The translations under genes were made by a program, and so were the position numbers. The notes beneath the pieces are model-generated. The model did no database searches and was not told the DNA's origin. It saw nothing but the letters and a program-made list of their open reading frames with translations. From Pseudomonas sp. PDM15 (lineage in GTDB: Bacteria > Pseudomonadota > Gammaproteobacteria > Pseudomonadales > Pseudomonadaceae): a stretch of DNA of 64,000 bases. How positions within the stretch are numbered: position 1 is the first letter of the stretch; every line of letters starts with the position of its first letter. The DNA is taken from NCBI RefSeq assembly GCF_014851565.1, contig NZ_JACVAA010000003.1:62001-126000 (forward strand). Reading direction: 5' to 3'. Below, piece after piece: positions 29,551-37,508 of the stretch.

Positions 29551-32295
29551 TCAGGCTTCCACGGCGACGGCGGCCACGTGGGTGACCAGCAGTCGTTTGA
29601 TTTCCGGCACGCACGAGCCGCAGCTGGTGCCGCATTTCAGCTCGCGCTTGAGCCCGTCCAGGTCCAGGCCGCGCTCGATACCGGCGCACACCGCGTCCTG
29701 GCTGACGTTCATGCAGTTGCACAGCACCTTGCTGGCCTTCATGCCGCCACCCGGCGGGGTGGCCAGCGGGGCGAGCAGCCAGCGCCGCAGGTCGGCATCG
29801 GTGCTGCCCTGTTCCCACAGGCCCTTGAGCCAGTCGCGGGCGGCGGTCTCTCCGGCCAGCCGCACGGCGACGATGCGTCCGTCCTCGATGCGCACGCGCT
29901 TGCCCACGCGGCGCTTGGCGTCGTCATAGGCCAGCACCGGGCCGTGGTCGACGCCGAGCAGGCTGTCGATCTCGGCCAGCAACTCGGCATCCGGCGCCGC
30001 CTCGGCAGCAGCCTTGATCAGCAGGGCCGGGCGCTGCTCGCGGCCGGTCGGCGTCAGGCTGGCGTAGGCGAACTGCTCGAACAGCGGGCGCAGGGCCTCG
30101 AAGCGGCTCTGCACATCGCCTTCGATCAGGGCGAAGAACTGCCAGGGCAGCTCGGCCCTGGCCACGTCGACGCCGCTGATCTTCAGTTCCGGCTGCTTGG
30201 ACAGCGGGTCGAACGCTGGCTGGGTCAGCACGTTGGTGCCCAGGCCCTTGAGGAAGCGGTCGCCCCAGTGCATCGGCAGATAAGCCTGACCAGGCTGCAG
30301 GGCTTCGTCGGCCTGCACCGGCAGGATCAGGCCGCCGCGGCGGCTGCGCAGGTGGATCAGCTCCCCGGCGTGCAGGCCACGGCGCTTGAGCTCGTCCGGA
30401 TGCAGGCCGAGCACCGCTTCCGGCGCGTGGCCGAACAGCCGTGCGGCGGTGCCGGTGCGGCTCATGCCGTGCCATTGGTCACGCAGGCGCCCGGTATTGA
30501 GCAGCAGCGGGAAGTCGCTCTCCTGGCGTTCCCTGGCCGGTACGAACGGATCGGCGACGAAGCGTGCGCGGCCGCTGGCGGTGGGGAAGATGCCGTTCCC
30601 GTACAGACGCGCGGTGCCCTGCTGGGCACCGGCCGGGAAGGGCCATTGTTGTGGACCTTGGTTGTCCAGGATCGCGTAGCTGAGACCGGAGAGGTCCAGG
30701 TCGCGGCCCTGGGTCAGGTGCTTGTATTCCTCGAACAGCGCTTGCGCGCTGGCGAAGTCGAACAGGCTTGGCAGGCCGGGGCGGAGCTGTTGTTCCAGGC
30801 GGCGGGCGAAGTCACAGACGATCGCCCAATCCGGCCGCGCCTCTGCGGGCGCTGGCACGGCGCGGCGCACGTGGGTCACGCGCCGCTCGGAGTTGGTCAC
30901 GCTGCCTTCTTTTTCTCCCCAGCTGGCGGCTGGGAGCAGGAGGTCGGCGTAGTGGCAGGTTTCGGTGGTGAAGAAGGCCTCCTGCACCACCACGAAGGGG
31001 CAGGCGGCCAGGGCCTCGTGGACCTTCTGCTGGTCCGGCAGGGATTGGGCCGGGTTGGTGCAGGCGATCCACAGGGCCTTGATCTTGCCGACGCGCACCG
31101 CCTCGAAGAGTTCGATGGCGGAGAGGCCGGTGCTCTCCGGCAAGCCGTCGACGCCCCAGTAACGGGCGACTTCGGCGCGGTGCTCGGCATTGCCGGCCTC
31201 GCGGTGGCCCGGCAGCAGGTTGCTCAGGCTGCCGGTCTCGCGGCCGCCCATGGCATTGGGCTGGCCGGTGAGAGAGAAGGGCCCGGCGCCGACCTTGCCG
31301 ATCTGGCCGGTGGCCAGGTGCAGGTTGATCAGCGCGCTGTTCTTGGCGCTGCCTGCCGTGGACTGGTTGAGGCCCATGCACCATAGCGAGAGGAAGGCCG
31401 GCGAACGGCCGATCAGTGCGGCGGCGCGGCGCAGGTCGGCCTCGTCGATGCCGCACAGACGCGCCACTTCGCTCGGCGGGTAGTCGGCGGCCAGCTCGCG
31501 CAGGGCTTCGAAGCCTTCGGTGTGAGCCTCGATATAGGTGAGGTCATAGTCGCCATTGATCAGCAGCAGGTGCAGCAGGCCATGGAACAGCGCCACGTCT
31601 GTGCCCGGTGCGATCGCCAGGTGCAGGTCGGCCAGGTCGCAGGTATCGGTGCGCCGCGGGTCGACGACGATGATCTGCATCTCCGGCCGCGCGGCCTTGG
31701 CTGCCTCCAGGCGACGGAACAGGATCGGATGGGCGTAGGCCATGTTGCTGCCGGCGATCAGCAGGCAGTCGGCCTGTTCGATGTCTTCGTAGCTGCAGGG
31801 CGGGGCATCGGCGCCCAGGCTGCGCTTGTAGCCGACCACGGCCGAGCTCATGCACAGGCGCGAGTTGCTGTCGATGTTGTTGGTGCCGACCAGGGCGCGC
31901 GCCAGCTTGTTGAAGGCGTAGTAGTCCTCGGTCAGCAACTGGCCGGAGATATAGAAGGCGACGCTGTCCGGGCCGTGCTCGCGGATGGTTTCGGCGAACA
32001 CATTGGCGGCGTGGTCGAGGGCGCTGTCCCAGCTGCTGCGGGCGCGGGCCAGGCCCTTGCCCAGGCGCAGCTCGGGGTACAGGGCGCGGGCATCCAGGTC
32101 GCCGGTCAGGTGAAGGGTCGAGCCCTTGCTGCACAGTTTCCCGTGATTCGCCGGATGGCTGGGGTCACCCTGCACGCCGAGGATCTTCGTACCGTCGTGC
32201 TCGATCAGCACGCCACAGCCCACGCCGCAGTAGCAGCAGGTGGCCGCGGTAATCTGGGTGGCGGATTGCAGGGCAGCTTCAGGCACGGGCGGCAC
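29551..32295 (-). CDS. Assimilatory nitrate reductase, molybdopterin catalytic subunit with C-terminal [2Fe-2S] BFD domain
   Basis: A 914-residue cytoplasmic Mo-bisMGD enzyme that reduces nitrate to nitrite. The N-terminal [4Fe-4S] motif is CCYCGVGCGV with a fourth Cys in KLCSKGST. A molybdopterin oxidoreductase core follows, then a molydopterin-binding domain (LLNTGRLRDQWHGMSRTG). A bacterioferritin-associated-ferredoxin-like [2Fe-2S] domain closes the protein (CNCMNVSQDAVC ... CGTSCGSC, ~860-900). The GTG at 32295 overlaps the FAD-subunit gene by 17 bases; a GTG at 32286 has better spacing to GAAGG and may be the true start. Names of nas genes differ between species, so I give none. Confidence 0.94.
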   Translation of the reverse strand: MPPVPEAALQSATQITAATCCYCGVGCGVLIEHDGTKILGVQGDPSHPANHGKLCSKGSTLHLTGDLDARALYPELRLGKGLARARSSWDSALDHAANVFAETIREHGPDSVAFYISGQLLTEDYYAFNKLARALVGTNNIDSNSRLCMSSAVVGYKRSLGADAPPCSYEDIEQADCLLIAGSNMAYAHPILFRRLEAAKAARPEMQIIVVDPRRTDTCDLADLHLAIAPGTDVALFHGLLHLLLINGDYDLTYIEAHTEGFEALRELAADYPPSEVARLCGIDEADLRRAAALIGRSPAFLSLWCMGLNQSTAGSAKNSALINLHLATGQIGKVGAGPFSLTGQPNAMGGRETGSLSNLLPGHREAGNAEHRAEVARYWGVDGLPESTGLSAIELFEAVRVGKIKALWIACTNPAQSLPDQQKVHEALAACPFVVVQEAFFTTETCHYADLLLPAASWGEKEGSVTNSERRVTHVRRAVPAPAEARPDWAIVCDFARRLEQQLRPGLPSLFDFASAQALFEEYKHLTQGRDLDLSGLSYAILDNQGPQQWPFPAGAQQGTARLYGNGIFPTASGRARFVADPFVPARERQESDFPLLLNTGRLRDQWHGMSRTGTAARLFGHAPEAVLGLHPDELKRRGLHAGELIHLRSRRGGLILPVQADEALQPGQAYLPMHWGDRFLKGLGTNVLTQPAFDPLSKQPELKISGVDVARAELPWQFFALIEGDVQSRFEALRPLFEQFAYASLTPTGREQRPALLIKAAAEAAPDAELLAEIDSLLGVDHGPVLAYDDAKRRVGKRVRIEDGRIVAVRLAGETAARDWLKGLWEQGSTDADLRRWLLAPLATPPGGGMKASKVLCNCMNVSQDAVCAGIERGLDLDGLKRELKCGTSCGSCVPEIKRLLVTHVAAVAVEA

Positions 32296-33547
32296 CTTCG
32301 CTCGCGCTCAGACCGGCCGCACGGATGCCCGCCGCTTCGATACTGGCCTTGCCGAACATCAGGTGATCGCGCACGCCACTGATGTCGGCGCCGCCGCAGA
32401 TCTGCTGGAAGTACCAGCTGCCGTCCAGGGTGTCGCCGTACAGGCAGCCGCCGACCAGCACGTCGTCCTTGATCACCAGCTTCTTGTACACGCTGCCGAT
32501 GGGGTCGGAGAGGGTGATGGTCTCGGTGTCATCACCGCCCATGAAATCGCCGGCGGAGAACAGATCGATGCCGGTGACCTTGAGCTTGGTGGAAATCACC
32601 GAGCCCTGGTAGCGGGCGGTGCCGAGCATGGCCAGGTGGTTGGCGCAGACCTTGGCCTGCTCGAACAGCGGGGCGACCAGGCCGTAGGCGATGCCACGAT
32701 GGTTGGCGCACTCGCCGACCGCGTAGACGCGCGGGTCGTAGGTCTGCAGGCAGTCGTCGACCTGGATGCCGCGGTTGCAGGGAATGCCCGCCTTTTCCGC
32801 CAGCTCGGTGTTGGGGCGCACGCCGGCGGCCATCACCACCAGGTCGGCGGGAATCACGTCTCCACCCTTGAACTGCACGGCACAGACGCGGCCGGTGCCG
32901 TAGTCGAGCAGCTCGTCGGTCTGCTCGCTGAGGCGGAAGCGGATGCCGCGGGCTTCCAGCGCCTGCTTCAGCAGCTCGCCAGCGGTCTTGTCCAACTGGC
33001 GCTCGAGCAGCCAGTCGGCCAGGTGCACCACGGTCACGTCCATGCCGCGCTGGCGCAGGCCATTGGCCGCCTCAAGGCCAAGCAGGCCGCCACCGATGAC
33101 CACCGCGTGGCTGTGGGTGCGGGCGGCCTGCATCATTTGTTCGGTGTCGGCGATGTCGCGGTAGGCGATCACGCCCTCCAGGCGGTTGCCCGGTACCGGC
33201 AGGATGAAGGGATTGGAGCCGGTGGCCAGGATCAGGCGGTCGTACTGGGCGCTGCTGCCGTCGTCGGCGATCACCACACGCTTCTTGCGGTCGATGCTCA
33301 CGACCTTGCGCCCCAGACGCAGGTCGATGCCGTGCTGTTCGTACCAGTCGAGGCCGTTGAGCACGATATCGTCGAAGCTCTGCTCGCCGGCCAGAACCGG
33401 GGACAGCAGGATGCGGTTGTAGTTGGGGTGCGGCTCGGCGCCGAACACGGTGATCTCGTACAGGTCGGGGGCGAGCTTGAGCAGCTCCTCGAGGGTTCTG
33501 ACGCCGGCCATGCCGTTGCCTACCATCACCAGCTTGAGTTTGTTCAT
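32279..33547 (-). CDS. NAD(P)H-dependent FAD oxidoreductase subunit of nitrate reductase (NirB N-terminus-like)
   Basis: A 422-residue flavoprotein equal to the N-terminal half of NirB: FAD-binding GNGMAGVRTLEEL, NAD-binding VVIGGGLLGLEAANGL and YAVGECANHRG. The siroheme / [4Fe-4S] nitrite reductase domains and the BFD domain of full NirB are absent. It is therefore more likely the electron-input subunit of the adjacent nitrate reductase (like Klebsiella NasC or Bacillus NasB) than a nitrite reductase. The start is at 33547 behind GGAGAG, followed by the overlapping reductase gene. Confidence 0.9.
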   Translation of the reverse strand: MNKLKLVMVGNGMAGVRTLEELLKLAPDLYEITVFGAEPHPNYNRILLSPVLAGEQSFDDIVLNGLDWYEQHGIDLRLGRKVVSIDRKKRVVIADDGSSAQYDRLILATGSNPFILPVPGNRLEGVIAYRDIADTEQMMQAARTHSHAVVIGGGLLGLEAANGLRQRGMDVTVVHLADWLLERQLDKTAGELLKQALEARGIRFRLSEQTDELLDYGTGRVCAVQFKGGDVIPADLVVMAAGVRPNTELAEKAGIPCNRGIQVDDCLQTYDPRVYAVGECANHRGIAYGLVAPLFEQAKVCANHLAMLGTARYQGSVISTKLKVTGIDLFSAGDFMGGDDTETITLSDPIGSVYKKLVIKDDVLVGGCLYGDTLDGSWYFQQICGGADISGVRDHLMFGKASIEAAGIRAAGLSASEGAARA

Positions 33548-33638
33548 GCCGGTTCTCTCCTGTTGATCACGGAAAATTGTCCGGGGCATGCCCCGCGACG
33601 ACTCGAACATTGGCGGCTGCCGTGGGCAGGCCATAAAG

Positions 33639-33680
33639 CAAAAAAGGCGTCCCGCTAGTTGCCTAGCGAGGACGCCTTTG
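33639..33680 (-). promoter_or_regulatory. Leader terminator (attenuator) of the nitrate reductase operon
   Basis: On the minus strand AGGCGTCCTCGCTAG pairs with CTAGCGGGACGCCT (14 bp, one bulge) around a GCAA tetraloop and is followed by six T. It lies 92 bases before the first start codon, so it must be read through for the operon to be expressed. This is the architecture of NasR/NasT (ANTAR) antitermination leaders. Confidence 0.8.
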
Positions 33681-33687
33681 TCCTGGT

Positions 33688-33714
33688 CCCGATCTGCCGG
33701 GAAGCACTGCCTTC
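33688..33714 (-). promoter_or_regulatory. Candidate tandem hexaloop hairpins for an ANTAR antiterminator
   Basis: Just 5' of the leader terminator the transcript has GAAG-GCAGTG-CTTC (33701-33714) followed by CCG-GCAGAT-CGG (33689-33700). These are two adjacent small hairpins with six-base loops that share CAG at loop positions 2-4. ANTAR proteins bind paired hexaloop hairpins. The consensus I recall (A at 1, G at 4) is met only at position 4. Confidence 0.5.
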
Positions 33715-33755
33715 TACGTTGACGGCGATGCTTTTATGTAATGTCGATTTCTCTT

Positions 33756-33773
33756 TTGCAGGGCGCGTGCCAA
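33756..33773 (-). promoter_or_regulatory. Sigma-54 promoter of the nitrate reductase operon
   Basis: On the minus strand TTGGCACGCGCCCTGCAA matches the sigma-54 -24/-12 consensus (TTGGCACG-N4-TTGCA) at all but one conserved base, with GG and GC correctly 10 bases apart. Initiation near 33745 would give a leader of about 200 bases containing the hairpins and terminator above. Confidence 0.85.
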
Positions 33774-33915
33774 CTCTGCGGAGGCTGTGTTTTCTGGGAT
33801 TCTTGCCGGGTTTTGACGGTTATTTGGGCCTTGTGCGCACCCGATTAAAGCGGTGCTGCGTCGTTGTGGTGCGGTTTGCTGATGAAACCGAATTGTGGGA
33901 GCGGCTGCACCGGCT

Positions 33916-35580
33916 CTACAGCAGGGCCACCAGCAGGATCAGGTTGAGCAGCAGTGAACCCAGCGCCACGCCACGCCAGACCTTCAGCGGTTCGCGCTCC
34001 AGCAGCGGACGTGGGCGTACGTTGAGCGCCTGGCGTTCGCCCTGTTCCAGGCTGAGCAGCCACTCTTCGGCGGTCTCGAAGCGCTCCTGCGGGTTGGCCG
34101 CCACCGCGCGCAGCAGGCAGTCGTCGAGCCAGCTCGGCAGGTCCGGGCGGTAGCGGCTGGGCGCGGCGGGGGTGCCGAAGCGCGGATGCTGGAACGCCTC
34201 GATCTCGCCGTACGGATAGTGGCCGGTGAGCAGGCGGTAGAGGGTGACGCCGGCGGAGTAGAGATCCTGCTGGCGATCCGGGGCGATGCCGGCGAAGGCT
34301 TCCGGGGCGATGTAGCTGGGCGTGCCAGGCAGGGCGTGCTGCTCGTCACGGGACAGGCCGGGGCAGTAGGCCAGACCGAAGTCGAGCAGGCGCAGCTCGC
34401 CGTCGTCGCACCACAGCAGGTTCTCCGGCTTGATGTCGCGGTGCAGGATGTTGCGACGGTGCAGCAGGCCCAGAGCCTTGAGCAGGCGCGGCGCCAGGTC
34501 CAGCCATTCCGGCAGGCCCAGCGGGCCGCTCAGGCGCAGGTGTTCAGCCAGGGTCTGGCCGGCGTATTCGCGCTGCACGTAGTAGAGATGCTGGCGCTGC
34601 GGCAGCGGATGGACCTCGGGGAAGTGGCGCCCGGCCACGCGGCGCAGGAACCATTCCTCCAGCAGCAGGGCCGGGCCGGCCTGGGTTTCGTCATGGCGGC
34701 TGTTCGGCAGGGTCTTGAGCAGCCAGCGTCGTGCCTGGCCATCTCGCACCCGGTACACCAGAGACTGGCGCGACTCGGCCAGCACGCGCTCGATCTGCCA
34801 GCCCTCGAACTCCTGGCCCTCGCGCAACTTGGGTGGCATCGGCCACTGCTGGAGCTGAGCCAGGGTGTCGGCCAGGTCGTTGTCCGGCAGCTCGTCGACC
34901 TGCACCAGCACGGCGCTGGCATTGTCCTGGCTACCGGCCAGATGGGCGGCGGCCACCAGCGCTTGGCAGGCGGCGGTGGCATCGCTTTCGTCCTGAAGCA
35001 GGCTGCGGATGCCGGAGTCGCCGAGGGTCGACCACACCCCGTCGCTGACCAGCAGGTAGCGCTCGCCCTCGCGCAGCTCGCCCTCCAGGTAGTCCACTAC
35101 CAAATGCTGATCCAGGCCCATGGCGCGCTTGAGCACGTGCTGCATGCCCGGCTGTTCCCATACATGGTCCTCGCTGAGGCGCTCCAGCTGGCCGGAGTGG
35201 AAGCGATAGACGCGGCAGTCGCCGACATGCGCGAGGGTGAAACGACGCCCGCGCAAGACCAGAGCGGAGAGGGTGGTGAGCAGCGGTTGGCCGCCACCAT
35301 TGGCCTGCAGCCAGCGGTTGTGCGCCACCAGCAGGCGATCCAGCGATTGCGCCACGGCCCAGGTTTCCGGCGTGGCGTAGTAATCCAGCGCCAGGGCCTG
35401 CAGGGTGGCGCGGGCCGCCAGGCCGCCATCGGCGCACTGGCTGACGCCATCGGCCAGGGCGAACAGGAAGCCCTTGCTGGCCGCAAGGGTCGGCGCCGGA
35501 GTGACTACGCGGATGGCGTCCTGATTCTCCGTGCGCGGGCCGGTGGCGGTGGCTTCGCCGAAGCTCAGTTGCAGGGCCAT
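33916..35580 (-). CDS. Bifunctional PP2C phosphatase - Ser/Thr protein kinase
   Basis: A 554-residue signalling protein. Residues ~1-235 form a PP2C phosphatase (TENQDA, ALADGVSQCADGG, VGDCRVYRF, VSDGVWSTL, GSQDNASAVL). Residues ~260-520 form a eukaryote-type kinase with catalytic H380-R381-D382 (HRDIKPENLLW) and D400 of DFG, and APE as YIAPEAF. A C-terminal membrane anchor ends the protein (ALGSLLLNLILLVALL). It sits between the two nitrate units, as I recall for PA1782. Kinase and phosphatase in one chain suggest a self-resetting switch. Targets are unknown. Confidence 0.93.
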   Translation of the reverse strand: MALQLSFGEATATGPRTENQDAIRVVTPAPTLAASKGFLFALADGVSQCADGGLAARATLQALALDYYATPETWAVAQSLDRLLVAHNRWLQANGGGQPLLTTLSALVLRGRRFTLAHVGDCRVYRFHSGQLERLSEDHVWEQPGMQHVLKRAMGLDQHLVVDYLEGELREGERYLLVSDGVWSTLGDSGIRSLLQDESDATAACQALVAAAHLAGSQDNASAVLVQVDELPDNDLADTLAQLQQWPMPPKLREGQEFEGWQIERVLAESRQSLVYRVRDGQARRWLLKTLPNSRHDETQAGPALLLEEWFLRRVAGRHFPEVHPLPQRQHLYYVQREYAGQTLAEHLRLSGPLGLPEWLDLAPRLLKALGLLHRRNILHRDIKPENLLWCDDGELRLLDFGLAYCPGLSRDEQHALPGTPSYIAPEAFAGIAPDRQQDLYSAGVTLYRLLTGHYPYGEIEAFQHPRFGTPAAPSRYRPDLPSWLDDCLLRAVAANPQERFETAEEWLLSLEQGERQALNVRPRPLLEREPLKVWRGVALGSLLLNLILLVALL

Positions 35581-35757
35581 CGGGCGCTCCTGTGGCGGGA
35601 CATGATGAAGGGCGCCGTGGCGCCCCTTGGGTATTCAAGTCGGTTGAGACAAAGGCTGAGCCGGCGCGGCTCCCAGGAGTGTTGCCACTCCACCTTTCCT
35701 GACCAGTGCGAGGAGTCTGTTGCCAGCCCCGCCTTTGTCGCAACCGTCCTGCGCAAA

Positions 35758-35782
35758 CGCCGGGCGCACGAGGCGCCCGGCG
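35758..35782 (-). terminator. Probable terminator of nitrate transporter gene
   Basis: Downstream of the transporter stop, on the minus strand, a 10-bp GC-rich stem CGCCGGGCGC / GCGCCCGGCG is followed by only TTTG. Read-through into the kinase gene is possible. Confidence 0.5.
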
Positions 35783-35788
35783 GGTGGA

Positions 35789-37000
35789 TCAGACGCGGGC
35801 GGCGGTGACTGCTGCTGAGCCCCAGGTGGTGCGCCAGCGCAGCTTGACGCCATGCAGGCCGAACCAGGCCAGCACGCCGAGGCTGGCGAACAGCCACAGG
35901 CCCAGCTGGTAGTCGCCGGTGGCCTGCTTGATGGCGCCGAGGCCCGCGGTCAGGCAGAAGCCGCCGATGCCGCCGGCCATGCCGATCAGTCCGGTCATCA
36001 CGCCGATCTCCTTGCGGAAGCGCTGCGGCACCAGTTGGAACACCGCACCGTTGCCGGCGCCCAGGCTGAGCATGGCGGCCACGAACAGGCCGAGGGCGGC
36101 GTAGGCGCTGGGCAGGTTGAAGCCGACCGCGGCGATGCAGATAGAGGCGCAGGTGTACATCACCAGCAACGAGCGGATGCCGCCGATGCGGTCAGCCAGG
36201 GCGCCGCCCAGCGGGCGCATCATGCTGCCGGCGAATACGCAGGCGGCGGTGTAATAGCCGGCTTTCACCGGATCGAAGCCGTACTGGTCGTGGAAGTAGC
36301 CGGGCAGGGTGCTGGCCAGGCCGAGGAAACCACCGAAGGTGATGCTGTAGAAGAACATGAACCACCAGCTGTCGCGGTCGCCGAGTGCCTTGAGGTAGTC
36401 GGCCATGGACTTGGGCGTCGGGCGCTCGGGAGCGTTCTTGGCCACGCTGGCGAAGATGATCAGGGTCAGCACCAGCGGGATCAGCGCCAGTCCGAACACG
36501 TTGCCCCAGCCGAAGGCAGCGGCCAGGCCTGGCGCGAACAGGGCGGTGAGCACGGTGCCGGAGTTGCCGGCACCGGCGATGCCCATGGCCTTGCCCTGGT
36601 GTTGCGGCGGGTACCACTGGGACGCCAGCGGCAGGGCCACGGCGAAGGAGGCGCCGGCGAAGCCGAGGAACAGGCCGAGCAGCAGGGCCTGCTCGTAGCT
36701 ATGGATGCCCATCTGCCAGGCGACGGCGAGAGCGGCGATGACAATCACCTGGCCGATCAGGCCGGCGGTCTTCGGCGAGGTGCGGTCGGCCAGCAGGCCC
36801 ATAATGAAGCGCAGCACGGCGCCAGCCAGGATCGGCGTGGCCACCATCATGGCGCGTTGTTGGGTGGTCAGGCCCAGGTCGGTGGCGATCTGCACGCCCA
36901 GCGGGCCGAGCACGTACCAGATCATGAAGCTCAGGTCGAAATAGAGGAACGCGGCGAACAGCGTCGGTGCGTGGCCGGCTTTCCAGAAACTTGTATTCAT
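35789..37000 (-). CDS. nasA: Nitrate/nitrite transporter, MFS (NarK/NasA family)
   Basis: A 403-residue inner-membrane protein of the nitrate/nitrite porter family with about 12 transmembrane helices. Family signatures are the glycine-rich helices GIAGAGNSGTVLTALFAPGLA and GAGNGAVFQLVPQRF, which line the nitrate path. The start at 37000 is behind GAGGTG. It is transcribed from its own sigma-54 promoter and has its own leader terminator, so it forms a separate unit co-regulated with the reductase operon. Symbol as used in P. aeruginosa (from memory). Confidence 0.93.
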   Translation of the reverse strand: MNTSFWKAGHAPTLFAAFLYFDLSFMIWYVLGPLGVQIATDLGLTTQQRAMMVATPILAGAVLRFIMGLLADRTSPKTAGLIGQVIVIAALAVAWQMGIHSYEQALLLGLFLGFAGASFAVALPLASQWYPPQHQGKAMGIAGAGNSGTVLTALFAPGLAAAFGWGNVFGLALIPLVLTLIIFASVAKNAPERPTPKSMADYLKALGDRDSWWFMFFYSITFGGFLGLASTLPGYFHDQYGFDPVKAGYYTAACVFAGSMMRPLGGALADRIGGIRSLLVMYTCASICIAAVGFNLPSAYAALGLFVAAMLSLGAGNGAVFQLVPQRFRKEIGVMTGLIGMAGGIGGFCLTAGLGAIKQATGDYQLGLWLFASLGVLAWFGLHGVKLRWRTTWGSAAVTAARV

Positions 37001-37199
37001 CCAACACCTCATCATCGAGAAAGAGTCCCGCGGGTTGCGCGGCGCCGTGATCGTGGGCACCTTGCCGAACAACCCTTGGGAGAAGCCCGGAGCTTGTGGC
37101 GCCAGGCCCCGTGGCCGAAGCCACAGACAGGTTGAGAGAGTTACCGGCTGGCGCCCGGATCGCGGCCCGCCAACCGCCCCATTCGCTGGGGCTGAAACG

Positions 37200-37250
37200 C
37201 AAAAAGCGCCGCACCACTGACCGCCTGAGCGGAAGAGGTGCGACGCCTTT
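37200..37250 (-). promoter_or_regulatory. Leader terminator (attenuator) of nasA
   Basis: On the minus strand AAAGGCGTCGCACC pairs with GGTGCGGCGCTTT (13 bp with one bulge) around a 21-base loop that holds a small inner hairpin (CCGC/GCGG), then five T. It lies ~200 bases before the start codon. It shares the word GACAAAGGCGTC with the attenuator of the reductase operon. Confidence 0.7.
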
Positions 37251-37295
37251 GTCGTATCGGTGGCAACCGCCGTTGGATGCCTGTGACAGGGCTTG

Positions 37296-37312
37296 AGCAA
37301 GACTCGGGCCAA
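37296..37312 (-). promoter_or_regulatory. Sigma-54 promoter of nasA
   Basis: On the minus strand TTGGCCCGAGTCTTGCT matches TTGGCACG-N4-TTGCT with one mismatch and correct GG-GC spacing. Together with the promoter at 33756 it ties both nitrate units to sigma-54, presumably with NtrC. Confidence 0.82.
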
Positions 37313-37508
37313 GCCTCTGGAAACATGGAAATTAGTGGTTCAGGCGGATGTATGGTCAGGCTGGTGGATCATTGCGGTGCGAAGAGGAAGTTATGCGCAC
37401 TGACTTGAGGCGAGGTTGCCTGCGCAAAGGGGCAACATCATCGATCTGCTAGAGAGTCCCACCAAACGACTCTCTAGGAGAGTGATATCGTGCACCTCCA
37501 AAGCTACT
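37313..37508. other. Intergenic region between nasA promoter and island start, with 10-bp inverted repeat
   Basis: This stretch marks the shift from core GC content to the AT-richer island. It contains a perfect 10-bp inverted repeat, CTAGAGAGTC (37449-37458) and GACTCTCTAG (37468-37477), 31 bases before the first island start codon. There is no T tract, so it is an operator or 5'-UTR structure rather than a terminator. Confidence 0.6.

Noticed and set aside
29530..33658. Plus-strand frames opposite the nitrate reductase and FAD subunit genes
   Set aside because: Antisense shadows of GC-rich genes with Ala/Gly/Val-rich composition and no domain signal.
33840..33862. GCACC...GGTGC dyad upstream of the nitrate operon as an NtrC site
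   Set aside because: The arms are 12 bases apart between GCAC and GTGC. The NtrC consensus has 7, so the geometry does not fit.
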